Part shown: one piece after another, positions 12,035 to 23,179 of the stretch
Position numbering within the stretch: the first letter of the stretch is position 1
How the letters are laid out: each line of letters begins with the position of its first letter
NCBI GenBank assembly: GCA_037043015.1
Contig: CM073327.1
Span: 11,948,727-12,012,726 of the forward strand
DNA length: 64,000 bases
Origin: Bryum argenteum
Taxonomy: Eukaryota > Streptophyta > Bryopsida > Bryales > Bryaceae
Reading direction: 5' to 3'
Notes under the pieces: model-generated
The model's database searches: none
Seen by the model: only the letters and a program-made list of their open reading frames with translations
Told to the model about the DNA's origin: nothing
Translations under genes and position numbers: made by a program

Positions 12035-12354
12035 GTCTCCTTCCTCCTCTCGATCTGCTTCTGCTTCCTTCACACTCTACGGAACAAAATGTTTCAAAAA
12101 CTTCAAGTTTCACACACTCCTTCTTCTGGATGCAAAAGTTCGTCATACTATTCTTGACGTACATAGCTGTCCTCAAATTCTCACTACAGTGCTTCCTACT
12201 CTCCCTTCCTAATTTAGGACCTGCCAAAGCTGCTCCATCAATCCAGGAAGGCCTAATCGTTCGAATGCCAACTAGGGTTTTGGCTGCCATCGCGGCCATC
12301 CTCCTGTCCCGCCGCTCGCCACTCTGCAAGACTCCGAGCCGACTGAGCAGCGCT

Positions 12355-12545
12355 TACCTACCCGGCCTCTACTCCCCCACAGATACCCGGCCCGGCACCG
12401 GCTCCTCAATGGCCCAGAACCGGCACCGGCCCGGCGTCGGCACCTCACCGGCCCGGCACCGGCACTGCCAATCAAATCTATACCGGCCTCACCAATACCG
12501 GTCGGGCCAGCACCGACGGACACGGGACCGCTAACAGTACCGGTC
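12355..12545. repeat. GC-rich CCGGC low-complexity tract
   Basis: Irregular repeats of CACCGGCCCGG and ACCGG lie just upstream of the methyltransferase-like gene start (12034, minus strand). This may be a promoter CpG-rich tract or simple-sequence expansion; no ORF here is credible. Confidence 0.6.
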
Positions 12546-12758
12546 TCGCCACAACACACTAATTTTTAGTTACTAATAACTCCAATTAAGAAAATTAAAT
12601 AAATACAAATTATGTATGTTCTGAAAATAATACAAATACAAATTAAACAAGTACAAACTTGGGACCCCCAAGTACGAACTTGGGACCCGTAATTTATTAC
12701 TCAGTACGGGGTTCATATATTTTATGAAACCCTCTTAAATACATATGAAAAGTCAACA

Positions 12759-13522
12759 CTACTTCATATTGAAGAAAGGACTCTCATTGATTGTATACTT
12801 AATCAACCCTAAGTCCTCCCAGTAAACGAGGAAGTAGGGTTTCTCATGTACCTCCTCTAATTCTTCGACACTTGGCTCAAATTCATCCGCAACGTCATTC
12901 TGTGTCCCGTGCTGAGAAGAGGCTTCTGCTCTCTCGCCCATATCAGTGACTCTTTTTTCTTCAAAAGTTTTTGCTTCATCTCCAGATCCATATTCTTCCT
13001 CTTCCAATCTTTTGCGATGCTGAAGTCAACACATGGTGTTATTATTCCATATACATATTCCAGAATATGTTGAGCTTTACGAACAATTTCGAACAAACAC
13101 TATTTTATTACCTCATGTGTAGAGTCCACACCTCCATCGTCATCCCCATCCGCACAAACTGTCTCGCTTGACGTCCTGAACTGCCCTCTACTCCTTTCCT
13201 CTTCCTCTTCTTCAGCTTCGTCAGTCCCGACACTCTCCGGGACACTGTCGAGGTTGAGCGAACGCATTTTGATAGTCCGCCTGAATGGTGGTAGCACATC
13301 ATCGTCGATCAAGATATCGTACCCGTCTGGCTCGTGATCATCGCCGCTAGAGCTTCTCCCATCGCGCCTCCGCATAGCACTACGCCTCTGTGTTTTAGAA
13401 TTAGTGAACTTTGTTCCACCCCTCCGCTTCTTCTTTCTCTGACCTATCTCCTTTCCTCTCTCACTACCGCTAGCGGTTTCGTCCATGCCGCTTGCAATGA
13501 GATAACTTTTCACACGTTCCAC
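12759..13522 (-). CDS. Small acidic protein of unknown function, MULE cargo
   Basis: Two exons, 13522-13112 and 13019-12759, joined by a phase-0 GT-AG intron, give 224 codons ending in TAG. The frame is open a little above 13522 without an ATG. The first ATG inside it is at 13484-13486, so either translation starts there or a 5' exon is missing. An acceptor-like TTTGCAG lies at about 13541-13547. The protein has a basic patch (KKKRRGG, RRSAMRRR), then long glutamate/aspartate runs (EEEEEE; EPSVEELEEVHE) and ends in an aromatic-rich tail. It has no stop codons or shifts, unlike its two neighbours. It lies divergent from the transposase and upstream of the methyltransferase-like gene. The composition suggests a nuclear or chromatin-associated protein, but I do not recognise a family. 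Confidence 0.5.
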
Positions 13523-14010
13523 TAAACGAGTCCAAGTGTTCTCACTGCAAATGAAGAGGTTGAACTATGATTTTCAACTCCATTATATAAGTTCCCCCAT
13601 GCGGCTAGGAAACCCTAATCAGCCAACGCGTATTCCCTAACATCCCGCTATCACCGTCTCTGACAATCCAAAATAAGTTAACTTCTGAACGCATCTATTA
13701 TCCAACTAAATCTCTGACAATGACTGCCGCCGTCACTTTACCTTCTCCACCTACTTATTTTATCGACGGATCTCATATTTTTAATCGTGACTACTTAATG
13801 CAATTCCGTCAGTCCAGATATTTTAAGTATTATAAGTAATGTGCTTTTAAATGATCCTGCTCACGATTAAGAGTATCGGGTATATATACGTTTTATTATA
13901 AGAAATTACGTTCAATAAGTATTCAATACGTATGCAAACACCCTACACCAATTTCTTGTATTTGAACATTCGAAACGCACCTCAGACTCTCTTTCTCCGC
14001 GCACTTGTTG
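13523..14010. promoter_or_regulatory. Divergent promoter region of MULE genes
   Basis: A 490-bp interval between the starts of the acidic-protein gene (-) and the transposase (+). It has TATATAA-like sequences near 13585 (reading minus) and TATATATACG near 13881-13890 (reading plus). Inferred from gene orientation, with no experimental support. Confidence 0.35.
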
Positions 14011-17000
14011 ATGTTGTCTTTCTCGCCTTCGTCTATCATGGCATCCTCCGCTCCCCTGCCTCCCGCTGCAGACGTTATTGCCATTAGATCTGAAGACTTA
14101 AGTCCTCCCATCTGCATTCCTCCGGGGGTGGATGGTGTGGCTGAAGTCACTCCGTCTTGGCTAGCAATTCGTTTCGGGTTTGATGAGTCCTCTCTTTGGT
14201 TAGAGAAACATATCTTGGATCCAAACACTAATCTTGTTAGGTACTCTGTCCTTGTCGAACCAGTCGACCTAGAGAGTAACTGTAGAATGTATAAGCTACA
14301 GCCCGGACAGTATCGACTGTTCGGCTTGACAGAGTCTGTCATGAACGCCTCCACCGTCCTCCTTACTCCTCGTAGTTCTTCTTCCATCTTCAATGTTATT
14401 CCAGTTTATCCTCGTGTCAAGGTCGAACCCGGACTCGAAGTCCGAATTGATATTTCTGATTCATCCGACGATGAAAGAAAAGCGTCCATCCAGTCCCGTC
14501 GACTATCATCGAATCTGCCCCCCCCTTCGTCTCGTTCTGAACACAGTCTCAGAACCACCCCCGTTTCTCTTCCCGCTTCCAAAGTCGAAAAACATAAAAA
14601 CATTCTTTCCTCGCTCCGTAGACTAGGTAGCATGTCTCGCAACAAAACTATACTCAAAAAAATAGATTTCCATTCCATTCGTACTCACAGCGTATCTTTC
14701 CTACCTCCCACTTTCAACGGTGATGTCCTGTACATTCTCCCTCCCGTTCTACCAACTACTGCTGTCAAGGTAGCCAAATCTATGGAAGGGATGGACAAAA
14801 GATACGACGGTCATGTGTGGACCAGGACAATGACTACTAACATTAGTAACAACCTCGGTTTGTCTTTCCGCTACTCTAACTGTGTAGGTCATCTTCAATG
14901 CCACAATGAGAACTGCGGCTTCTTGCTACGACCTAACCGTAGAGCTCAAGTGAATGAAGTGGAGTTCGAGGGCTTCACCAAGGACCCCTTCCCTGTCGGC
15001 GATGCGCCTCCTCCTTCTTCTACACTCGTCTATAAGATCTGCAAAGAACCTCCCGTTTGTGTTGCTCTATGCCCTTCTAAAATATTTTACGTATTCGGAG
15101 AGGAGAGTCAAGAGCGGGCGTGTGTGCATATCGGTATGCACGAACATCCTGTCAAGGTCGGAGACTACAGATGCGCACGTAAAATAATTGATGAGTTAAT
15201 AGAGGAGCACGTAGAACATAACCTACAAGCTACCACTTCCAAAATAGTCATGGGGGCAAGCAAGGACTTACTCGGAAACTTACTTCTCCGTGAAGAAGGT
15301 GACCCTGTAACCTCCAAGCTCACCCTCCAAGAGCTAGAACCTATCTTCGATCAATGTAAGGAGCTGAACTCTCCCAGCGTCAGAAATCATATTACCACTT
15401 TTAAGCACTTGCGCAGATACGGTGTTCTTGATGGGATCACCAAGCTTCGCGGCCTCAGCAACTAGGCTTACATCCAACGTAACCAATTCCCGGCCAAGGA
15501 GATGAAAGTGACAAAGTGTTCATTTTCAAGATGTCTGAGGTCGGCCCCGGAAGCGGTGTTGACCTTGTTCGTCGTATGCAGCCCCGAGGCGACCTGTCCC
15601 ACGCGTGGTTGATGTTCGACCACGTCAAGCGTGTCAAGAACTGGACCACCATGGCGTGCCACGTTTATGACTCAAAAATCTGCCGCATTCTAACTATTGT
15701 ATGCTGTGATTTCCAGTCTGAAGACGGATAAGCTCAGATCGTCTTCTGGAAAAACCTAAACCACGTCATGGGCAGGAACGGAGTGGAAGCGCCGCACTTT
15801 CAAGGGTTCATGGCTGACAGTGCGCAAGCCAACTGGAACGCTGTGCGGATCATTTACGGCTCCGGAGACCCTAAAGTGCCTATGGAAGGCCGCGAGCAGT
15901 GACTACTTCCATTGGACGCAATCCCTAGAGAAACACACTAAACAATACATCGTGCACGAGCTGCAGGATCAACATCGACATCTTTGTAAGCAATACAAAG
16001 ATGCACGCACCATAGCTCAGGCAGAGACAAGATATTCGGCGATCCGAGCATGGTGGGCGTCGGCGCAGGCCACTTCCGACGTTGGATTAGGTCATCTCGA
16101 ACACTGGCTTGCATTCTGGCACTTCCGATATAGGCAGTGGGGTGGCTTCATGGAATTGGTGAGTCCACACTCATTGTAGCAATTATGTACATGTGCATGT
16201 ATGTCTAGTAACTCTGAAAAATTTATTTACCCGTTTTAGTAAAGAATATTCTGCTTATTTGAATTTTATCAGTAACAATTATTTTTTTTTATTTTTTTTT
16301 AAAATCTATTTTTAGATCAGCCTTGCGGTGCAGCAAGTCTAACCCGCTCTAGATATCGTGATCAACTTCTTTTGTTACTAAGTCAAAAGTCTTTGCACCT
16401 TGCAGGAAAATAAATATTCTGCGGAGGAGCTGGCGGAGATGCCTTCATGTAACCTTGCGGAATCTATCCATAACAAATGGTTGCAAGCGTCCAGCAAGAA
16501 GGGTGGGGACTTGTACGTTGCAGCTGTTGATGATTATGTTCGTGCTTTCCTCCAAGTTGTGGGTTACCACGACTTCAACTGAGGTGGTAAGGGTGGTAAT
16601 GGACCAACATCCGAAGAACTATTACTTCGTGTTGCCCATAAAGCTCAACGAACTGGCGATCCATCAGGCCTCACAAAGGCAGTTTCTGAATATCCATGAG
16701 CTGAAAATATTTGTACCCGCGACGCCCACCTTGAGGGGGCCGAGGTGTTCGGATCCAAGAAACGTAAGGCTGATGTTCCAATTGGAGCTGATGATAAAAC
16801 GCACAGACCTGACACCGTGAGCTACTCACGTCCTCGAATTGGGAGAAGGGTTACCCGAGCTTGTGCTGAAAATCTTAGTACTATCCATGAAGAGGATGAA
16901 GTTGAGGAGCCACCGACAATACCATCCACTTTTGCTGGACCTAGTATTGAACGTGTGACCGATGTTCAAGAGACTAAAGTAGACAAGAGGCTGTGGCACA

Positions 17001-17845
17001 TTGCCCGTTTGAGGGAGAATTCTGCCAAGGCTTGTTGGGGTATCATGCGAAAGAGTAAAAAAATATGTGACTTACGAATTATTCAGAAGGGGAAGGCGAC
17101 CGCAGCTCCAACTTACACCGGAGTATGGCAACGCCCTCAAGAGGGGCCAAGAAAGATTGATCAGTTTTTTTTTTGTGCGGATGATATTGATAGGTGTGTG
17201 AAGGGTCATCATCGCAAGTGGATTGAGCCATTCTCTCTAAGCGAGGATAGACCCCCTATTCCTTCAATATGGCCTGTTAAGATAGGGACTAACCTTACAC
17301 GTGATGAGATGGAGGCGTTAGAGAATGCGGGCTTCCGACTACCCCAAAAAGAACAGCTTCCTACGAACCGCACATTCAATAATGCTGCCCCACCCAGAGA
17401 CTTGTCCCATATTCCAGTCCCGAAGAAGCCGGACGTGTTCCCTAGGTCAAGAAGATCGAAGAACATGAAACGCATTCCAGCTATGACTTCAAAGCACATG
17501 AAGAATATTGAGTCTGCCACCTCAATGCAGGCCAAAATTCTGAAGGTGACCATCATCCCGCAGCCCGGATTTGGATGTATCGTAGACTTGGAGTCGGATT
17601 CGGATGCAGTTTATAGACTTTCAATTAGTAAATTCCCGGATTGCTCATGCCCAGTGTTCAAGAAAACAATTTCTTCGTTAGGACGGAGAGATCCATACCG
17701 ACCGTGCAAGCACCTATACTTCATCACGGTATTGGTTTGCAAATTTGATCCGGACGCTGACCTCTTTATCCACGCGGCTACTCTTAGTTTCAACGAGGTG
17801 AAGAAGATTTTGGAGGGTGGAATCCTAGACCATGCTACAGATTAG
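14011..17845 (+). pseudogene. MULE transposase with zinc finger and SWIM domain, six lesions
   Basis: Coding sequence runs from the ATG at 14011 (or 14038, better context) to 16158, then a GT-AG intron 16159-16405, then 16406-17845 ending TAG. Parts in order: a variable N-terminus; YDGHVW then CVGHLQC and GMHEHP (14803-15150), a C2H2-type GCM1/WRKY-like DNA-binding finger; the catalytic region with MACHVYDSK, CDFQSEDG, FMADSAQANWNAV and FHWTQSLEKHTKQYI (15640-15960); and a SWIM finger CSC...CKH at 17642-17713. The catalytic aspartates are visible, but I did not assign the glutamate. Lesions: TAG at 15463, a one-base loss near 15508, TAA at 15729, TGA plus frameshift near 15900, TGA at 16580 and TGA at 16697. 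Each time the family reading resumes, so this was an intact transposase that has decayed. Confidence 0.8.
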
Positions 17846-18271
17846 AATGCATTAAATCTTCTCATCTACATACGCTATATGTTAGTCCTATGATTGTGTG
17901 CTTCACACTCTATGTGATATTTTTTTCACAACTGATTAAAAATATGTATACCAGTACCTACATGTACTGCAAACCTTGCCAATTTGTCTTACTTGGAGTA
18001 CTAAACACTTAGAAACATTACCTTAGAAACCTCTTGACATTTACAAATTGTGATTTATTGTCGAGTTTTGAGCTCAAGTCTAACCAACTTCAGGGAATTT
18101 GAACCTTATTTCCACGGGTTTGGGTCCCTAAATCCACGGTAATAAGTCTAGAATATTCGAATATTCTCGAGAATATTCGGGAATAATTCCCTAATAAAAA
18201 TAGTATACTATTTTTAGAATTTTTTATACTAAAAATACAAAGTCAGCCATAAAAATTCTGAAATCTTACCA
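17846..18271. other. MULE right subterminal non-coding region
   Basis: AT-rich 3' flank of the transposase. An imperfect palindrome built from GAATATTC lies at about 18150-18190. No ORF. Confidence 0.5.
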
Positions 18272-18305
18272 CTCACCGCTCAACACTCACACGGTAGCAA
18301 CGTCC
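18272..18305 (-). repeat. MULE right terminal inverted repeat
   Basis: Reverse complement reads GGACGTTGCTACC followed by the same 21-base block as the left end. The 10-bp TSD TATTGTGACA abuts it at 18306-18315. Confidence 0.8.
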
Positions 18306-18315
18306 TATTGTGACA

Positions 18316-18420
18316 CACTACCATCAACTGTAGTAAATCTTTTTTTGTCATTTTATTATTGTACACACAATACCATCACATCTTCTTTACCTTTTGTTGT
18401 CATTTTATCTATGGTGTGCA
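18316..18420 (+). repeat. ~49-bp tandem repeat, right part
   Basis: Two further units (CACTACCATCA... ATTTTATTATTGTACACACAATACCATCA...) continue the array of 2752-2951 in register. Confidence 0.75.
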
Positions 18421-18782
18421 AACTACCATGAGGTGCCACACCATTCTCTGATACACCATAGATACACAGAATACACCATGATTCCATGTGAGCACGTATG
18501 TAGGATTTGGTGTGACAAAATGGCACATGGCACAGTGCCATTTTAACGGAATTGAGGTTGCATCCATTGGTGTTATCTGGTGTAGCAGTAATGGCGACTA
18601 GCAACACACCAACTCAGTTGTCCATCACTGCATCACGACCACGGCAGAACGAAATGGGGTTTTTGGGCATCTTGGGCATCTCGTATTTGAGCCTGTCATG
18701 CGCTCACGTACTCGTGAGCGTTCAAATCTAGCTTTCATGGCAGCAGTGCTAGCTAATCCAGCCTTTCTACAAGTCCTAACAG

Positions 18783-19066
18783 CCACTAGTACAATTTGAG
18801 GGGGTTTGCAACGTTTTCTTCTCAAACGTTGCTCAAGTCTAGCAACGTTTTGGAACTTGCTTGAGCAACGTTCTCAAGAAAATAAGCAACGTTATCTGAT
18901 CACCGTTATCTGATCACCAAGTAACGTTATTTATAATCTAATTGAGAACGTTGCTTATTTTCTTGAGAACGTTGCTCAAGCAAGTTCTAAAACGTTGCTA
19001 GACTTGAGCAACGTTTACTCAAATGCAACGTTTGTGGCATTGCAAACCCCCCTTCTTTCTAGTAGT
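18783..19066. mobile_element. Foldback MITE with repeated AACGTT
   Basis: The two halves are near-perfect inverted copies around a centre at about 18925. The outer ends read CACTAGTACAATTTGAGGGGG and, in reverse, CTACTAGAAAGAAGGGGGG followed by TTTGCAA. The hexamer AACGTT recurs many times on both arms (for example CAACGTTTT, GAGCAACGTTCTC). No ORF. It interrupts the coding remnant around it. Confidence 0.7.
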
Positions 19067-19758
19067 AAGCGCAAGTCTGATATTCTAAACATCAAGTGTG
19101 TGTCACGACCTTGGTCAGCTTGGTTTGCAAAACAACATCACCACCATAACATTGCTCGTAGCGAAGTTAAGTATGCTGATTTCTACTTCCCGTTGCTGGA
19201 CAAGGTGAAATTGCCTGCAGGGATATGGCCAGATGGAGGGTAACGTTCTCGCATATTGTACCAGCTTTGTGTGGAAGTAAATCCTGAGAATGTCTACTCT
19301 TGATAGGTATAAATACACTTCATGCTGAACCTTCCACCTGATCTCAAACTCCGTTTATTGGTACCATCTGAACTAACGTGCACTGGATGCGGCCCCTCTT
19401 CGTCATCGAATTGATTGAGTTCAGGAATGGGCTCTACTGGAACAAAATGCTGGAAATATCACGTGCTCGAGGATCCTTTTCGAAAGAGGTTATGAAGCTG
19501 ATCCTTGAAGCATTCTCTGTCTTAAATTAAGTGCAAATCATTGCCGGGTACCGTAGTACTGTACCGTATCGATTTGGAAACATGTGAACTTCAATTCACT
19601 ACTCCAAGTTCAGACGTCATCTGATGGTATGTTGTTGTCTTGCACAGGCCTATGCTCATATGGATCGTGTCATTGGGAAACTGAATGCTGCACACAAGCT
19701 GTTGATGTTTATTGATGGCACTGGAGCCCGAGAACCAGGCTGCAGTATTGATTAATAC
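19056..19758 (+). pseudogene. Decayed coding remnant of unknown origin
   Basis: Three segments read as protein in different frames: 19064-19243 (…FYFPLLDKVKLPAGIWPDGG), about 19385-19530 (…LFVIELIEFRNGLYWNKM…, ending TAA) and 19649-19758 (AYAHMDRVIGKLNAAHKLL…, preceded by an acceptor-like CTTGCACAG). A further piece before the MITE (about 18640-18790) reads GHLVFEPVMRSRTRERSNLA. They lie in one order and orientation, consistent with one split gene carried by the inverted-repeat element. I do not recognise it; stops and shifts make it non-functional. Confidence 0.35.
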
Positions 19759-19843
19759 TGCATTATTTATGCAATAATGGACTTATATCGTCTCCATTAT
19801 GAACATTTTCTCATCATTACTTGTATTGAGATGACTGCGACAA

Positions 19844-20048
19844 GCGTGGGGCGCGGCCCTGCCGCGCGAGTGCCTGGCACTCGCTCCGCTCGCGCTTTCC
19901 CACACTGAGCTTTAGCCTGTCCTAGCGTCCTTGAGTCCTTTTTCTTTTTTCTAGATTTCTTGTAGTCTTGTGCCCAGGCCACTTGTGGCTGGGGATGTAT
20001 ATTATCTCATGCAATGAAAGTACTTTCATTTGTGTCAAAAAAAAAAAA
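19844..20048 (+). mobile_element. 5'-truncated LINE-type retrotransposon tail
   Basis: A ~205-bp insert ends in about 13 A residues and is flanked by a 15-bp direct repeat, AGATGACTGCGACAA, at 19829-19843 and 20049-20063. The 3' end has the typical plant L1 tail (GGCTGGGGATGTATATTATC... ATGAAAG). Target-site duplication plus poly(A) tail identify target-primed retrotransposition. Confidence 0.75.
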
Positions 20049-20154
20049 AGATGACTGCGACAAAAACCTCAATTCCATTAAAATGGCACACTGCCATGTG
20101 CCATTTTGTCACACAAATCTTACATATGTGCTCACATGGAATGGTGTATTCTGT

Positions 20155-21639
20155 AATATCACAAATTTTTCGATAATATCACTCATTTATATACATTGTC
20201 ACTCATTTTTCATTATATTACCTTCAAATTCTGTTATATCACATGGTTTTTAAACTACACTTCAGAAAGTTGAGGTAGCATTTTAGCATCATAATGCCAT
20301 TTTAACGGAATTGGGGATCAAAGCGGAAGAGGTTAGCACGAGGGCGTGCAGATTCAGTGGTCACCACAAGTGTTCGAAGAGCGAGTGATATTTCGGAAAT
20401 AGGAAGAGCAGTGATAAAAAAGTCAACTTGTAGGGGATTTTTTGGCTTGCATTAATGACAAAGAACATATGGCATCTAATTAGCAACATGTCTTTCAAAA
20501 TTAGCCACATGAAAGCTTCCCAAAATGAAATGGGGAAATGTCTGCAGGCGGTGTGTACAACTTAATTATGCACACAAGTTGTGCACACCACCACCATCTT
20601 AACGCTAACATTGTTTTTAAAGATTTCATGTGCAACACCTTTTGAGGTTTGGAGAGAGGTTTCTCGTGGCTCATAATGGCTCCTAGCAAATCTCAATTAC
20701 AATTCAATGTAATAATTACTGTATGTCCTATGCATACGTTTCTGATGTATAATAAGTTGTACATCTTGTAACATATGGTTTCAATTTACAAAATTGTCAT
20801 ACACAATTTTAGTATATATTTTGTCATATGAACCATATAGACCATATGAATAGTCATTCCATTAATATGGCATTTTTTTCATTTGCCATTTTGGCCCGCG
20901 TTCTAAAACATGTCACTTTAAACACGTATCTAGCTTTGCCTCTAAAATGGCACATTTTTTAAATATTGTAATATCACCAAAAATTCCCTAATATTACACA
21001 TTCTCATGGTTTTTGACCTTTGATAGTTGTCAAAGAGGTGAACTATAGTTGAGAAATATTGTTGTTTCTAAACGGCCGTTGAGGAATATATCGTCAAAGG
21101 GAAAAATATTCCTTAACACCTATTCAAAAGCATTGAACGGCAATTGAGAATTATTTGCCCTTTCCTGGGTTCAATGGTTAAAGACCAACAAAAACCTATG
21201 TCATTTGTTTTGAGCACCCCAAAATGAGTAATTTTGACAGAATTGAGGTTTAGGTTTATGATATTTGCTATATAGGCTATGTATTATACCATGCTCCACA
21301 AAAAGGGGAACTTTGGACGAACTTGTTGGTGACATTTCAAAAAGCTGTTTATAACCAAAATGAAATAACAAATCAAACTATTGTATATTTTTCAAATTGA
21401 GTTCTAGAGCCATATAATTTTCCCACATAATAAGATATGTATACCTTCTTGTTATTCACTCGATTCCTTTATATTTCTAATTGCACTCCCTAGTGAATGG
21501 GATATAAAAAGTCTAGTTTCAAGTGTTGGTTCTGGACTTGTAGATTGGAGAACAATTTCAAAATATCCATATAGATTGACTAACAATCTCTTATTTGTTT
21601 TTTGTATTTTCAATCATAAGGTCTTTTAACTACCTTTAA
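20155..21639. other. Gene-free interval with MITE fragments
   Basis: AT-rich. It contains partial copies of the 18466 family terminus (around 20285-20310 and 20860-20900) and runs of ATATCAC motifs. No ORF of note. Confidence 0.5.
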
Positions 21640-21745
21640 GGCACCACAAGCCTTGGCTTGGTGGTTAGGGCTTAGGCCCCCAATGAGGAGGTCGAGGGTT
21701 CTATTCCCCATGCCGGCATGGTGCTCACCATCGTTGTATCAGTAC
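21640..21745 (+). mobile_element. tRNA-derived SINE head
   Basis: GGCACCACAAGCCTTGGCTTGGTGG followed 40 bp later by GAGGGTTCTATTCCCC matches the spacing and sequence of Pol III boxes A (TGGCNNAGTGG) and B (GGTTCRANNCC). A second, longer copy is at 49805-50140. It abuts the copia relic, whose coding sequence stops here. Confidence 0.6.
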
Positions 21746-21759
21746 TTGGTACAATTGTT

Positions 21760-22980
21760 TGGATCTGGAGCTTGTACATAGTGCCCTCTATGACTCCTTC
21801 GATTAGAGTTTTGTCATTCTTGATGATTTTGCATCCAGACTTAGAGTGAACAATGTCGATGTCCAATATTGCTTCTTTCCAAACAGAAAAGAGGTTGTGA
21901 CCAATTCCGGCGACATGCATAACACCTTGGAGAATTGCCATCTTCCATTGCTTGCCATTATATGTCTTGATGTGGATGTCACCAAGACCATAGACAAGTT
22001 ATATGCACCGCCAATGCCCTTGATGTGTCTGCATTTGTGTGAGATATCTTGGTACGTAGCAAGCGAAAAACGCTTGTCCGTCATATAATCCATATAACCA
22101 CTATCAGCTATCTATGAATGGCCGCTCAAAGTGAACACAGAATTGGTGGCCATATATCCACGATAAGATGTGGTTATATCTCTGCTAATCGTTCTAGATG
22201 ATAAAGTTGTATCTAAAGTCCACTCGAGAGCTACTTGTCATCTTTAACGTTATTCTTGCATTCTTTAGTCTGATGTCCACGCTAGAGCTTGCAACATAAG
22301 TTGCAAACAAATTGCTTTGTTGCTCTCAAACTTGCATTCCCTTTTGTCGCATCTCTTCTCGAACAAGTTGTATAAGGAATTTATTCAAGGTTTTATCAAT
22401 TTGAGCAGTGCTATCCCAAGTAGAATGAAAATGGTTTTATGTGTCTGGAATATTGCCAAGAACCTTAGCTATAAAACTTAACTCACTAGGACTAGTGTCT
22501 CTAAGACAATGCAACTGACTTTTCAACACCTCTACTTTGTTGATGAACAATGATATGGAATTTGTGCTCTCAAAGTTGCACTGATAGAACTTCACTTGAA
22601 GAACATGGATATTGTCATTGGCTCTTTGGTCATGGATTATTTTCAAGTAATCTCAAATAGCCTTGGACGACTTGCAATGACAAACAAGATCAAGAATGGA
22701 ATCGTCTAATGCAGAGCAAAGAAAGAAATGGCTTGACCATCTTTCTTTAGCCACTCTCTTAGTTCTGGTGCTAGCTACCATCTTTCTTTAGCCACTCTGT
22801 TAATTTTGGTCTTGTAGTGATTGGGGGTTTTGATGTTGTACCATCAACCACGTCGATGAGGTCCTTTTCCAAGAAGAGAGCTCGAATTTCGAAGCTCCAA
22901 AGATGAAAATTTTGACCATTAAAACGTTTAATAGCAGTGGTGATTCTTGTAATATCCATATTGAATACGCTACAATACAC
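21760..22980 (-). mobile_element. Ty1/copia retrotransposon relic
   Basis: Minus-strand pieces are in copia order. Gag start at 22980-22771 reads ITTAIKRFNGQNFHLWSFEIR…LIDVVDG; gag continuation at 22646-22437 is QVKFYQCNFESTNSISLFINK; a zinc-knuckle remnant CNLC…RGHQTKEC, with an internal stop, lies near 22255-22310; the protease/integrase linker is at 22093-21770 (YQDISHKCRHIKGIGG, then HVAGIGHNLFS). Multiple stops and shifts; reverse transcriptase and most of integrase are missing. The cut coincides with the SINE at 21640-21745. Confidence 0.8.
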
Positions 22981-23179
22981 GGGTTTTTGTGATTACATAA
23001 AGCGAAAGAAATAAAATGAGAAACAAAATCTGAGTGTTATGCAATAGACAAAAGTACGCATGAAAAAGGGCCCATGACCTAATAAAAGCCACTCAGAAAT
23101 GCACCAACAGGCAACACCTTCCAAGCATGTGACTCACTTGGCAAGTAAAACAAAACAGCATTCTCCATATCTCATTATA

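Larger units (their letters stand above)
2961..18305. mobile_element. 15.3-kb Mutator-like element (MULE)
   Basis: The ends are inverted repeats. The 21 bases at 2974-2994 are the exact reverse complement of 18272-18292 (core GTGTGAGTGTTGAGCGG), each 13 bases from the element end (GGGGAAACCACCG and GGACGTTGCTACC). Immediately outside lies a 10-bp direct duplication, TATTGTGACA, at 2951-2960 and 18306-18315. MULEs typically create 9-11-bp duplications, and the element encodes a MULE-type transposase with a SWIM finger, so TIR, TSD and coding content agree. Cargo: a ParB/methyltransferase-like gene (-), a small acidic protein gene (-) and the transposase (+). The flanking 49-bp repeat is continuous across the insertion point, giving an unusually clean empty site. 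If the TSD is counted as 9 bp, the right end is 18306. Confidence 0.85.
18466..20154. mobile_element. 1.7-kb inverted-repeat element with gene remnants
   Basis: 18466-18559 and 20065-20154 are inverted copies of about 90 bp, starting ACAGAATACACCAT and ending TTTTAAYGGAATTGAGGTT at the inner side. Between them lie decayed coding sequence, a foldback MITE (18783-19066) and a LINE tail (19844-20048). Further fragments with the TGCCATTTTAACGGAATTG motif occur at about 20290 and 20860, so the terminus belongs to a dispersed family. I could not find a convincing target-site duplication, so the superfamily is left open. Confidence 0.6.

Noticed and set aside
11976-12534. Plus-strand ORFs of 78 and 186 codons
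   Set aside because: They overlap, antisense, the first exon of the methyltransferase-like gene and a CCGGC simple repeat.
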